DNA of 64,000 nt from Oscillospiraceae bacterium (GTDB taxonomy: Bacteria > Bacillota > Clostridia > Oscillospirales > Oscillospiraceae). The notes beneath the pieces are model-generated. The model worked only from the letters and a program-made list of their open reading frames with translations. It was not told the origin of the DNA and made no database searches. Below are positions 51,780 to 59,950 of the stretch, piece after piece (position 1 is the first letter of the stretch; each line of letters opens with the position of its first letter). The stretch lies in the NCBI GenBank assembly GCA_009781515.1, contig WQXY01000010.1, positions 1 to 64,000 of the forward strand, given 5' to 3'. A program made the translations under genes and the position numbers.

Positions 51780-54065
51780 ATGAGCAAAGAGCTTAAAGAG
51801 TTAGTATCAAAAATGACACTTGAAGAAAAAGCAGGGCTTTGCAGCGGACTTAATTTCTGGGAAACCAAACCCGTGGAGCGGCTCGGAATACCCAAAATAA
51901 TGATGACCGACGGCCCTCACGGACTGCGAAAAGTGGCGACGGGACCTTCGACAGGCGACAGACCAAGCAGAGAAGCTACGTGCTATCCGCCTGCGGTGCT
52001 CAGTGCCTGCTCATTTGACCGTGATTTGCTTAAAGAACTCGGCGCGGCAATCGGCGATGAAGCAGAGGTTGAAAACGTCCGTATTGTGCTCGGACCGGGG
52101 GTGAATATAAAGCGCTCACCGCTTTGCGGCAGAAACTTTGAATATTTCTCGGAAGACCCGTACCTTGCAGGAGAAATGGCATCGTCATTTATCGACGGTG
52201 TGCAAAGCAAAGGCATAGGCACGAGCCTTAAGCATTACGCGGCAAACAATCAGGAGACAAGACGCTGGTCGAGCGACTCGCAGATTGACGAGCGAACCCT
52301 GCGTGAAATATACCTGCCGGCATTTCGCAAGGCAGTGGAAGAGTCGCAACCTGCAACGGTTATGTGTGCATATAACAGACTAAATGGCGAGTACGCGTCT
52401 GAGAGTGCCCGTTTGCTGACGGAAATACTTCGCAATGAATGGGGTTTTGAAGGCATAGTAGTCAGTGACTGGGGCGCAGTCAACGAGCGCGTCAAGGGGC
52501 TGATTGCAGGGCTTGAACTTGAAATGCCCGGCGTTGCAGAGCCGTCTAACGATGAATATATCGCCGCAGCGGTACGCTCGGGCGAAATGAAAGAAGAAGT
52601 GCTCGACCTTGCGGTAGAGCGGATTTTGCGGATTGTATTCAAGTATGGCGGCGATGATGCAAAAACCGTTCCGGTTAAAGAAATTGACGTAAACGCACAT
52701 GACGCACTTTCCCGCAAAATAGCAGCCGAGTCTATGGTGCTGCTCAAAAACGACAAAAATATCCTGCCGCTCGATAAAAAGGCAAAAATCGCATTTATCG
52801 GCGAAATGGCAGAAAAACCGAGATATCAAGGTGCGGGAAGCTCTCAGGTCAATCCGTTTATGGTAACAACCGTACTTGACGCAGCCAAAGAATATACAGA
52901 TGTTACATATGCGCAGGGCTATAACACAGCCGACTGCGATGAAATAAACGAAACCCTGCACGCACAGGCGGTAAAAACAGCGTCAGCCGCAGATGTTTGC
53001 GTAATATTTGCAGGACTTCCGCATCATTATGAAGCCGAGGGTTATGACAGGACGCACATGCGTATGCCCGAGGGTCAAAACCAATTAATTAAGGCTGTGG
53101 CTGCAGCTAATCCCAAAACTGTGGTAGTTTTACATAACGGTTCGCCGGTCGAGATGCCATGGTCAGGTGATGTGCCATGTATTCTTGAAGCATATCTCGG
53201 CGGTCAGGCAAGCGGCGGAGCGATAGCGGACATTTTATTCGGAAAAACAAACCCATGCGGCAAGCTTGCAGAAACTCTGCCGATTAAACTCAGTGACAAC
53301 CCGTCATATTTGTACTATTTCGGCGAGCGTGACGTTACCGAGTACCGCGAGGGTATCTTTGTAGGCTACCGTTATTACGATACCAAGGAAATGGAAGTGC
53401 GCTTCCCGTTTGGTCACGGACTGAGCTACACCACATTTGAATACTCAAACATAAAGCTCAGCAGCACTGACATAAAAGACACAGACACACTTACAGTCAC
53501 CGCAGACATTAAAAATACAGGAAAAGTTGCAGGCAAAGAAATTGTGCAGCTGTATGTCGGACCCAAAGAAAAAGACGACAGGCTTATTCAAGCCGATAAA
53601 CAGCTTCGTGACTTCACAAAGATTTCGCTGCAGCCGGGTGAAACGAAGCAGGTGACATTTAAGCTTGGAAAAGCTGCGTTTTCATACTACAACGTGCAAA
53701 TAAGCGATTGGCATGTTCAAACAGACACATATGTAATCAAACTTGCACGAAGCTCACGCGATATCGCACAAACAGCTGATGTAAAGGTCACATCAACAGT
53801 TGATGTTCCGTATCGTGCCACTGCAAACACAACATTTAGGGATATCAGACGCATGAAACGCGGCAATGATTTCCTCAAAGAAGTTGCCGAAAAATTCCCC
53901 GCTTACCATAACATCAATGATGAGCCTGACGAAAATAACAGCAATTACGGTCATTTGAGGTGCGTTCCCGAATTTGTACCGCGTCAGCTTCGCCTGATGG
54001 GCACAATGCAAGGCACCACAACAGATGACATTCAAAAATGGATGGACGAAAAGCTCAATGGTTAG
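51780..54065 (+). CDS. GH3 beta-glucosidase/beta-glycosidase
   Basis: The 761-residue enzyme has the GH3 TIM barrel (KMTLEEKAGLCSGLNFW, LGPGVNIKRSPLCGRNFEYF, SLKHYAANNQE) and the nucleophile Asp230 in GIVVSDWGAV. An alpha/beta sandwich domain (ESMVLLKNDKNILPL) and a C-terminal Fn3-like domain follow. It has no signal peptide, so it acts inside the cell on imported beta-linked oligosaccharides. In this operon it may trim glucose from glucomannan-type oligosaccharides. The end overlaps manA by 8 bases, an arrangement implying coupled translation. Confidence 0.92.
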   Translation: MSKELKELVSKMTLEEKAGLCSGLNFWETKPVERLGIPKIMMTDGPHGLRKVATGPSTGDRPSREATCYPPAVLSACSFDRDLLKELGAAIGDEAEVENVRIVLGPGVNIKRSPLCGRNFEYFSEDPYLAGEMASSFIDGVQSKGIGTSLKHYAANNQETRRWSSDSQIDERTLREIYLPAFRKAVEESQPATVMCAYNRLNGEYASESARLLTEILRNEWGFEGIVVSDWGAVNERVKGLIAGLELEMPGVAEPSNDEYIAAAVRSGEMKEEVLDLAVERILRIVFKYGGDDAKTVPVKEIDVNAHDALSRKIAAESMVLLKNDKNILPLDKKAKIAFIGEMAEKPRYQGAGSSQVNPFMVTTVLDAAKEYTDVTYAQGYNTADCDEINETLHAQAVKTASAADVCVIFAGLPHHYEAEGYDRTHMRMPEGQNQLIKAVAAANPKTVVVLHNGSPVEMPWSGDVPCILEAYLGGQASGGAIADILFGKTNPCGKLAETLPIKLSDNPSYLYYFGERDVTEYREGIFVGYRYYDTKEMEVRFPFGHGLSYTTFEYSNIKLSSTDIKDTDTLTVTADIKNTGKVAGKEIVQLYVGPKEKDDRLIQADKQLRDFTKISLQPGETKQVTFKLGKAAFSYYNVQISDWHVQTDTYVIKLARSSRDIAQTADVKVTSTVDVPYRATANTTFRDIRRMKRGNDFLKEVAEKFPAYHNINDEPDENNSNYGHLRCVPEFVPRQLRLMGTMQGTTTDDIQKWMDEKLNG

Positions 54066-54804
54066 ACTAAACCCTGTAATTAAAGAGTATATTTGGGGTA
54101 CCGAAAGCTGGGAAGTCAGCACACATCCTGACGGACTTTGCACGATTGCAAACGGTGAATTTGCAGGACAGACGCTAAAAGAAGCCGTGGGGTGCGATAT
54201 CCCTGTGCTGATAAAAACCATCGATGCCAATGATAGTCTTTCGCTTCAAGTTCACCCAAACGATGAATACGCACAAAGAGTGGAAAACCAGCGCGGAAAA
54301 AACGAAATGTGGTATATCGCCGCAGCCGAACCGGGAGCGGAGCTCATACTCGGATTTAGCGAAGAAATCAGCAAAACCGAGCTTCGAGAGCTCATAAAAA
54401 GCGGCGAGTTACTCACAAAAGTACGTCATGTGCCTGTCAAAGCAGGTGATTGCTACTGCATCCCCGCCGGGATGCTACATGCAATAGGCAAGGGTATAAA
54501 AATAATCGAAGTCCAACAAAGCTCCAACGTAACATACAGGGTCTACGACTACGACCGCCGCGACAGTTTGGGCAACCCCCGCGAGCTTCATATTGACAAA
54601 GCCATAGATGTGTTAGATACTACACTACAGGCTGTCAAAAGCGACACTAAAGACCTTACAAAATGGGAATACTTCCAATGTGAACTAATTACAGACGAAA
54701 CCGGCGAAATGAAGCTTCACACAAAAGCAGAAAACTTCGAGTTCATAACAGATATCAAAACCGGAATGACAAGGGGACAGGGTCCGCATCTTAGCCCTCT
54801 TTAG
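54058..54804 (+). CDS. manA: Type I mannose-6-phosphate isomerase, C-terminally shortened
   Basis: ManA interconverts mannose-6-phosphate and fructose-6-phosphate, feeding mannose into glycolysis. Zinc-site motifs are visible: SLQVHPNDEYA, KNEMWYIAA and the AGMLHAIGKGIKIIEVQQSS segment. ATG at 54058 lies inside the end of the GH3 gene. At 248 residues it is shorter than the usual 300-320. The protein runs into the CCCTCTTTAGTAAAGAGGG repeat, which supplies its last residues, SPL, and its TAG stop. The C-terminal beta domain therefore appears cut off, with the metal site retained. Activity is plausible but not assured. Confidence 0.85.
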   Translation: MVRLNPVIKEYIWGTESWEVSTHPDGLCTIANGEFAGQTLKEAVGCDIPVLIKTIDANDSLSLQVHPNDEYAQRVENQRGKNEMWYIAAAEPGAELILGFSEEISKTELRELIKSGELLTKVRHVPVKAGDCYCIPAGMLHAIGKGIKIIEVQQSSNVTYRVYDYDRRDSLGNPRELHIDKAIDVLDTTLQAVKSDTKDLTKWEYFQCELITDETGEMKLHTKAENFEFITDIKTGMTRGQGPHLSPL

Positions 54805-54841
54805 TAAAGAGGGTGGCGCCCGCAGGCGACGGGTGATTTGT
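54795..54841 (+). repeat. CCCTCTTTAGTAAAGAGGG double-hairpin repeat, copy 3
   Basis: The first hairpin is identical to copies 1 and 2; the second is GGCGCC/GGCGAC with loop CGCA, then GGGTGATTTG. The first hairpin overlaps the manA reading frame and supplies its stop codon. Confidence 0.85.
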
Positions 54842-54868
54842 ACCAAAACATAAAGAAAGGGTTAAAAT

Positions 54869-55885
54869 ATGAAAACAAAAATTATTGCACAAAGCGCAAA
54901 AAACATGCCTTGGGAACCAAGACCCGCAGGAAACAACGAAATAGTCTGGCGCTACTCGGGCAATCCTATCATCGGACGAAATGCCACACCAAGCACAGCA
55001 CGCGTCTTTAACAGTGCACTCGTGCCGTATGGCGACGGATTTGTCGGAGTATTCCGTGCCGACGACATATACACAATGATGAGAGTCCACCTTGCACACA
55101 GCAAGGACGGCATCAACTGGGAGCTTGAAGACAAACCGATACAGTGGGTTGACGAGCAAGGTAAGCCCTATCAGCCGCATTATGCGTATGACCCGCGCCT
55201 CGTTAAAATCGAAGACACATATTACATCATGTGGTGCACAAGCTTTGGATATAACCCGACAATCGGCATGGGATATACCAAAGACTTTAAAACATTTACA
55301 CGTATCGAAAACGCATTTTTGCCGTTTAACCGTAATGGAGTATTATTCCCGCGCAAAATCAACGGTAACTATGTAATGCTCAGCCGTCCGAGCGACAACG
55401 GACACACACCGTTTGGCGATATATTCATTTCGGAAAGTCCCGACCTCGTTTATTGGGGTAAACACCGCAAGGTTATGGCAGCAACAGAGGGTTGGCAGCA
55501 TCTGAAAATCGGAGCGGGACCCATTCCGATTGAAACAAACGAAGGCTGGCTTATGATATACCACGGCGTTCTGCACACCTGCAACGGCTACGTTTACAGC
55601 TTCGGAGCGGCGCTGCTCGACCTCGAAGAACCGTCAAAGGTGCTCTACCGCAGCGAGCCGTACATGCTCACACCGGAAGCAGACTATGAGACAATAGGCT
55701 TTGTGCCGAATGTTGCATTCCCATGCTCCGCGCTCGTAGACACGGACGACGGCAGAATTGCAATCTACTATGGCGCTGCCGATACACATATTGCAGTCGC
55801 TTTCGGATATGTTGACGAAATCATTGACTGGCTCAAAAAGAACAGTAAACTCTACCACGGCGACGATACAATAGGCAGAGATTAA
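54869..55885 (+). CDS. GH130 beta-mannoside phosphorylase
   Basis: This 338-residue enzyme is a GH130 family glycoside phosphorylase, releasing mannose-1-phosphate from beta-mannosides with inorganic phosphate. Visible features are NSALVPYGDGFVGVFRADD, the YDPRLVKIEDTYYIMWCTS block with the catalytic Asp, RNGVLFPRKINGNYVMLSRP, and the late YYGAADTHIAVAFGYVDE. Members act on mannosyl-glucose or beta-1,4-manno-oligosaccharides; which applies here is not resolved. Following GH3 and manA, it fits a cytoplasmic mannan-degradation route. The ATG has an AAAGAAAGGG site. Confidence 0.9.
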   Translation: MKTKIIAQSAKNMPWEPRPAGNNEIVWRYSGNPIIGRNATPSTARVFNSALVPYGDGFVGVFRADDIYTMMRVHLAHSKDGINWELEDKPIQWVDEQGKPYQPHYAYDPRLVKIEDTYYIMWCTSFGYNPTIGMGYTKDFKTFTRIENAFLPFNRNGVLFPRKINGNYVMLSRPSDNGHTPFGDIFISESPDLVYWGKHRKVMAATEGWQHLKIGAGPIPIETNEGWLMIYHGVLHTCNGYVYSFGAALLDLEEPSKVLYRSEPYMLTPEADYETIGFVPNVAFPCSALVDTDDGRIAIYYGAADTHIAVAFGYVDEIIDWLKKNSKLYHGDDTIGRD

Positions 55886-55906
55886 TAGGGGAATTATTCA
55901 TCCAAC

Positions 55907-56004
55907 TGTCATTGCGAGGAGCCGTTTATGGCGACGTGGCAATCCAGACCACAGCATATCAATATGTGCATCTTCTGGATCACCACGCTTCGCTCGTGAT
56001 GACG
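55907..56004. repeat. TCATTGCGAGGAGC MITE-like element, copy 1
   Basis: The left end TGTCATTGCGAGGAGCCGTT and right end CTCGTGATGACG are imperfect inverted repeats, with GCAATCCAG and CTGGATCACC inside. The same design occurs at 63721-63846. Elements beginning TCATTGCGAG are widespread in bacterial genomes. It occupies most of the 139-bp gap before the GH4 gene. Confidence 0.8.
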
Positions 56005-56024
56005 CAGAAATAGAGGTAAATACA

Positions 56025-57299
56025 ATGAAAGCTGCCATTATAGGAGCGGGAAGCACCTACACCCCTGAGCTTATTGAAGGCTTTATAGAAAGAGCCGAGC
56101 GGCTGCATTTTGACAGTATTGCACTCATGGACATCGATGAGGACGCACTTGCCCTCGTCGGTGGACTTGCCGAGCGTCAGCTCCGTGAGGGTGGTTTTAA
56201 GGGTGAAGTTATTCTTACCACTGACCGAAGCCGCTCTCTCGAAGGTGCGTCATTTGTGTTTGCTCAGGTACGTCCCGGCAAAATGGCGGGCAGAATTCTT
56301 GACGAAAAAATTCCGCTCAAATACGGGCTCTTGGGGCAGGAAACAACAGGAGCGGGCGGCTTTATGCAAGCTCTGCGAACCCTTCCCGTTATAATGGATT
56401 TTGTTTCCGACATGAAACGCCTGTCGGAAAGCGATGCATGGCTGATAAACTTTTCAAACCCCTCGGGCATAATTGCGGAAGCTGTCTTGAACCTTACGGA
56501 CGCAAACATGGTGGGGCTTTGCAACTGCCCGATAAACATGATAAAGGGCATCGCCGATGTCCTCGACACATACGACTTTGACTATCAATATGTCGGGCTC
56601 AATCATCTAAGCTGGATTACAAGTGTTATCAAACACGGCGAAACAGAAAACATTGTTGAAAAGCTTGCAGGCAAAGCAGATACATCAATGAAAAACAACC
56701 CCGTTGCACATCTTGACCCGTCTTTGCTTAGTGCCGTGCCTTATGTGCCCTCGTCATATCTGAATTATTACTACATGCGCAGTGAACAGGTGCAGCTTTG
56801 CCTTGACGCGGAAAAATGCCGCGGTGAGATTTGCGTTGAGATTGAGGGCAAACTGCGGGAGCAATATGCCGACCCGAACCTCAAAATAAAACCGCCTGAG
56901 CTTGCACAGCGCGGCGGCGCACTATACTCGACAGCGGCTTTGTCGGCAGCGGAGTCAATCGCATGTGACAAACGTGAGCTTCATGTTGTGGCAGCAAAAA
57001 ACAACGGTGCCGTACCGTTTATGGACGACACCGACGTTGTTGAGGTGTTATGCGAGCTGTCAAAAAACGAGATTAAACCGCAGCCTGTAACTGTTTACAA
57101 CGAGTATATTATCGGGCTTATGAGAGCGGTCAAAGCATATGAAAAACTTGCGGTTCGTGCAGCCATTGAGGGTGACAGAGACATTGCCCTCGCGGCACTT
57201 TTAGCACACCCGCTCGTTGGCGACATAGCTAAAGCAAAACCGCTCCTCGACGAAATGTTAGAAGCCAACAAAGAAAATTTACCGAAGTTTTATAAATAA
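56025..57299 (+). CDS. GH4 family NAD-dependent glycosidase (6-phospho-beta-glucosidase type)
   Basis: The 424-residue enzyme has the N-terminal NAD-binding GAGSTYTPELIEGF. Motif CNCP (Cys166-Pro169) holds the metal-binding cysteine, with His194 in VGLNHLSW as second ligand. GH4 enzymes cleave by an NAD-dependent oxidation/elimination mechanism and often act on 6-phospho-sugars. The sequence pattern is closest to 6-phospho-beta-glucosidases. No PTS gene is nearby, so the natural substrate may be non-phosphorylated or made by a kinase such as the BadF-type enzyme encoded next, on the opposite strand. A GAGGT site precedes the ATG. Confidence 0.88.
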   Translation: MKAAIIGAGSTYTPELIEGFIERAERLHFDSIALMDIDEDALALVGGLAERQLREGGFKGEVILTTDRSRSLEGASFVFAQVRPGKMAGRILDEKIPLKYGLLGQETTGAGGFMQALRTLPVIMDFVSDMKRLSESDAWLINFSNPSGIIAEAVLNLTDANMVGLCNCPINMIKGIADVLDTYDFDYQYVGLNHLSWITSVIKHGETENIVEKLAGKADTSMKNNPVAHLDPSLLSAVPYVPSSYLNYYYMRSEQVQLCLDAEKCRGEICVEIEGKLREQYADPNLKIKPPELAQRGGALYSTAALSAAESIACDKRELHVVAAKNNGAVPFMDDTDVVEVLCELSKNEIKPQPVTVYNEYIIGLMRAVKAYEKLAVRAAIEGDRDIALAALLAHPLVGDIAKAKPLLDEMLEANKENLPKFYK

Positions 57300-57305
57300 C
57301 TCATG

Positions 57306-57346
57306 CCCCCTTCCTTGGAAGGGGGTGGCTCCGCAGAGCCGGGGGT
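57306..57346 (+). repeat. Diverged double-hairpin repeat after the GH4 gene
   Basis: CCCCCTTCC/GGAAGGGGG (57306-57314 with 57317-57325) is followed by GGCTC/GAGCC (57327-57331 with 57336-57340) and GGGGG. The layout matches the CCCTCTTTAGTAAAGAGGG family with changed but compensated stems. It starts 6 bp after the GH4 stop. Confidence 0.75.
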
Positions 57347-57359
57347 TGATCCCTGCATT

Positions 57360-57532
57360 ATTGTAAATAGTATCTCTCTAATCTTAAGACGTTCCGAGCA
57401 TAAGAGCCTGTAGAACTCATTTCAGGCAGAAACTAACTCACTTCGTTCAGACATAGTTTCTGCTTTTCTGAAATTTCGTTAACAGACTTAATACTCTACA
57501 CTCAACCAGATTATAGAGACACTATTTACAAT
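57360..57532. repeat. MITE-like element with 23-bp terminal inverted repeats
   Basis: The left end ATTGTAAATAG(T)ATCTCT and right end AGAGACACTATTTACAAT are imperfect inverted repeats about 23 bp long. Inside, CAGAAACTA and TAGTTTCTG form further arms, so the whole element can fold. Its right end contains the TAA stop codon (57526-57528) of the kinase gene on the minus strand. Confidence 0.75.
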
Positions 57533-58521
57533 TTTCTCAAGCCTTTTTCAACTGCTGCCGCATCAAACTCAAAGCCGGCTTTTTGTGCCGCCCACAGAAC
57601 AGCTCCTGCAACAGGCGGAGCCTCAAGCATGGTATAAGTAACCTCGCGCCCGCCGAGTGCCTTGGCAACAAGCTCTTTAATCATCTCAGGCACGATTTTG
57701 ACCTGCTGCTTGACAAACACCGACCCTGCAAGGGTCACGTTCAAAACCTTGTCAGCCGGAAAATCCATATCAGTTGCAAGCCGTGCGATAGCCCCTGCAT
57801 ATTGCGTTGCAGACTCCCGCAAAATACCGAGAGCAACCTCGTCACCTTGCGCGGCAGCGCGAAAAGCAATGCTGTTTAAGTCGACGCTGTTGTACAAATT
57901 TGCCCCGCCGTATAGATTTTCGGTTATAACGTCCAAATACTCTCCTTTGTCCGATATGCCAAGGAGTTCAAAAAGCATGTCTTTCATTACAGTTTTTTGA
58001 CCCAAACGGTAAAGGTAATTATACACCTCGCCGCAGGCACGCAGCCCAAACCACGAGCCGCCGCCCCTGTCATCGGTATACGAACCAAGCCCGCAAATAT
58101 CAAGCGAAACACCGCTGTAATCAATAGCCGCAACCTTAAAACCCGTGCCGCTGATAGCACAAATACCGACGCAATCGGGCGAGCCTGCAGGCACGCCGAG
58201 CACAGCATCGTTACACACCGTAAAATGCTTTAAGCCCGTCTTTGTCACCATGTCGGAAACAAGTTTCATCTGAGCCTTGGTATCAACTCCCGCAACGCCG
58301 AAAACCGCATATGCGACGTCGTCTGCGGTTATGCCCGCATCTTGCAGGGTACGCGGAATGACCTCAAGCAGCCGCTCCTCAAGCTCGGCATATGAACCTT
58401 CCATAACCTCATGATTAAGTGGACCGTATGTTGTGGCAGAAGCGCACTGACCGTTACGGTCAAAGATAACTAAGTGACTTTTTGTCCCCCCTGCATCAAC
58501 ACCTAAAATATAATTTGCCAT
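57526..58521 (-). CDS. BadF/BadG/BcrA-type sugar kinase (N-acetylglucosamine kinase-like)
   Basis: The 331-residue protein has the ASKHA phosphate-1 motif ILGVDAGGTKSHLVIFD. It also has ISGTGFKVAAIDYSG, DDRGGGSWFGLRAC and GSVFVKQQVKIVP in the order expected for BadF-family kinases, of which N-acetylglucosamine kinase is the best-known sugar-specific member. It would phosphorylate an amino sugar or hexose. It faces the GH4 gene from the opposite strand. The final residues, RKL, and the stop lie at the edge of a MITE-like element. Confidence 0.82.
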   Translation of the reverse strand: MANYILGVDAGGTKSHLVIFDRNGQCASATTYGPLNHEVMEGSYAELEERLLEVIPRTLQDAGITADDVAYAVFGVAGVDTKAQMKLVSDMVTKTGLKHFTVCNDAVLGVPAGSPDCVGICAISGTGFKVAAIDYSGVSLDICGLGSYTDDRGGGSWFGLRACGEVYNYLYRLGQKTVMKDMLFELLGISDKGEYLDVITENLYGGANLYNSVDLNSIAFRAAAQGDEVALGILRESATQYAGAIARLATDMDFPADKVLNVTLAGSVFVKQQVKIVPEMIKELVAKALGGREVTYTMLEAPPVAGAVLWAAQKAGFEFDAAAVEKGLRKL

Positions 58522-58660
58522 AATAGTTCTCCTATAAACTAAAGTTTATCATAAAAAAATAAAAAAATCTCTTTCTTTTTTCCAAACAATAGTATACACT
58601 ACATATAGATTAAAAATAAGCAAAATTTAATCGACACTACAAAATATGGAGGATTATTTG

Positions 58661-59824
58661 ATGAAAAAGTATCTCGCAATCATTTTGGCACTCGTTATGG
58701 TCTTCGCACTTGCCGCATGCGGCGGTGGCGGCGGCTCCGGCGATGTCACGAAAGACAACATCAAAATCGGTGTTGTACACATCGGCCCGCTCGCTGACCA
58801 AGGCTATACCTACAATCATCACATCGGCGCAGAAAAGATGATTTCCAACCTCGGACTGCGCAGCGACCAGTACATTCCCAAGTTTGACGCAGGTGTTGAC
58901 CCTGCAAAAGTCACCAACTCAATCAATGAACTCATTCAAGAGGGATGTCACATTATCTTCGCAACAAGCTTCTCTCACCAAAACCAAATGATTGAAGCCG
59001 CCAGAGAAAACCCGAACGTCGTGTTTGCTCATGCAACAGGCACAAACGCCATTGACGCAGGGCTCGACAATTACCACAACTACTTTGCAAAAATCCATGA
59101 AGCCCGCTATCTCGGCGGAATTGCAGCAGGACTGCGTACAGAAACCAACGTGCTCGGTTATGTTGCAGCTCACCCGTTTGCAGAAGTCATTTCAGGCTTT
59201 ACCGCATTCTACCTTGGTGCACTGAGCGTCAATCCCGATGTCACCATGGAAGTTATCTACATCGACTCATGGGGCGACCCCCCACTCGAGCAGCAAGTTG
59301 CAACACGTCTTATTGAACTCGGTGCAGACGTCATTGCACAACACTCCGACAGTGCAACCCCTGCAATCGCAGCTCAAGAACGTGGTGCATGGCATGTTGG
59401 CTACAACAATGACATGCGCAGTGCAGCTCCCGACGCATCAATGCTCTCACCGCGTATCGACTGGAGCATCTACATGACACTCGCAGTTGACAATCTTCTC
59501 AACGGCAAAAAGACTCCGGTGGACTGGGGCGAAGGTCTTGCATCAGGTGCAGCGTTCATCACAGAGCTCAACACTTCAATCGTTGCTCCCGGAACAGCTG
59601 ACGCCATTGAAGCTGCAAAAGCAAAAATCATCAGCGGCGAGCTCAAAATCTTCAGTGGACATCTCGTAGACAATGACGGCAACAACGCAAAAATCACCGG
59701 ATATGGCGACCCGGCGCCACTCATCTACGAATTCACAGGACCGGACTCACACTTTGCAGAGTCTGCAGGCCCGTCCGCACCAAGCTTTAACGCAATCATC
59801 AAAGGCATAAACATCATTTCGTAA
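58661..59824 (+). CDS. BMP-family nucleoside-type ABC substrate-binding lipoprotein
   Basis: The 387-residue protein has a lipoprotein signal ending ALAAC (Cys20) and a Gly/Ser-rich linker. The BMP/PnrA fold follows, with NIKIGVVHIGPLADQGYTYN, IIFATSFSHQNQM, ARYLGGIAAGL and GADVIAQHSDSATPAIAAQE. BMP-family proteins bind purine nucleosides or related ligands for ABC import. ATG at 58661 has GGAGGA just upstream and the right signal-peptide length; the ATG at 58646 lies in that site. Permease and ATPase genes follow after one unknown gene and a terminator. Confidence 0.92.
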   Translation: MKKYLAIILALVMVFALAACGGGGGSGDVTKDNIKIGVVHIGPLADQGYTYNHHIGAEKMISNLGLRSDQYIPKFDAGVDPAKVTNSINELIQEGCHIIFATSFSHQNQMIEAARENPNVVFAHATGTNAIDAGLDNYHNYFAKIHEARYLGGIAAGLRTETNVLGYVAAHPFAEVISGFTAFYLGALSVNPDVTMEVIYIDSWGDPPLEQQVATRLIELGADVIAQHSDSATPAIAAQERGAWHVGYNNDMRSAAPDASMLSPRIDWSIYMTLAVDNLLNGKKTPVDWGEGLASGAAFITELNTSIVAPGTADAIEAAKAKIISGELKIFSGHLVDNDGNNAKITGYGDPAPLIYEFTGPDSHFAESAGPSAPSFNAIIKGINIIS

Positions 59825-59838
59825 CAAGCAAATAATGC

Positions 59839-59863
59839 AAGGGCGGCAACCTGCCGCCCTTTT
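59839..59863 (+). terminator. Intrinsic terminator after the BMP gene
   Basis: GGGCGGCA (59841-59848) pairs with TGCCGCCC (59852-59859), followed by TTTT. It would reduce readthrough so that the binding protein is made in excess over the membrane parts. Confidence 0.8.
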
Positions 59864-59894
59864 GCATTTTGCAATCTCCCGTCTATTTTGTTTC

Positions 59895-59923
59895 TTGCCA
59901 ATGTAAAACCGTCTCTTTACAAT
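59895..59923 (+). promoter_or_regulatory. Promoter of the unknown membrane protein and transporter genes
   Basis: TTGCCA (59895-59900) and TACAAT (59918-59923) are 17 bp apart, 27 bp before the ATG at 59951. With the preceding terminator it separates this unit from the binding-protein gene. Confidence 0.65.
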
Positions 59924-59950
59924 ACATAAACCTTAGTGTAATATTACAAT

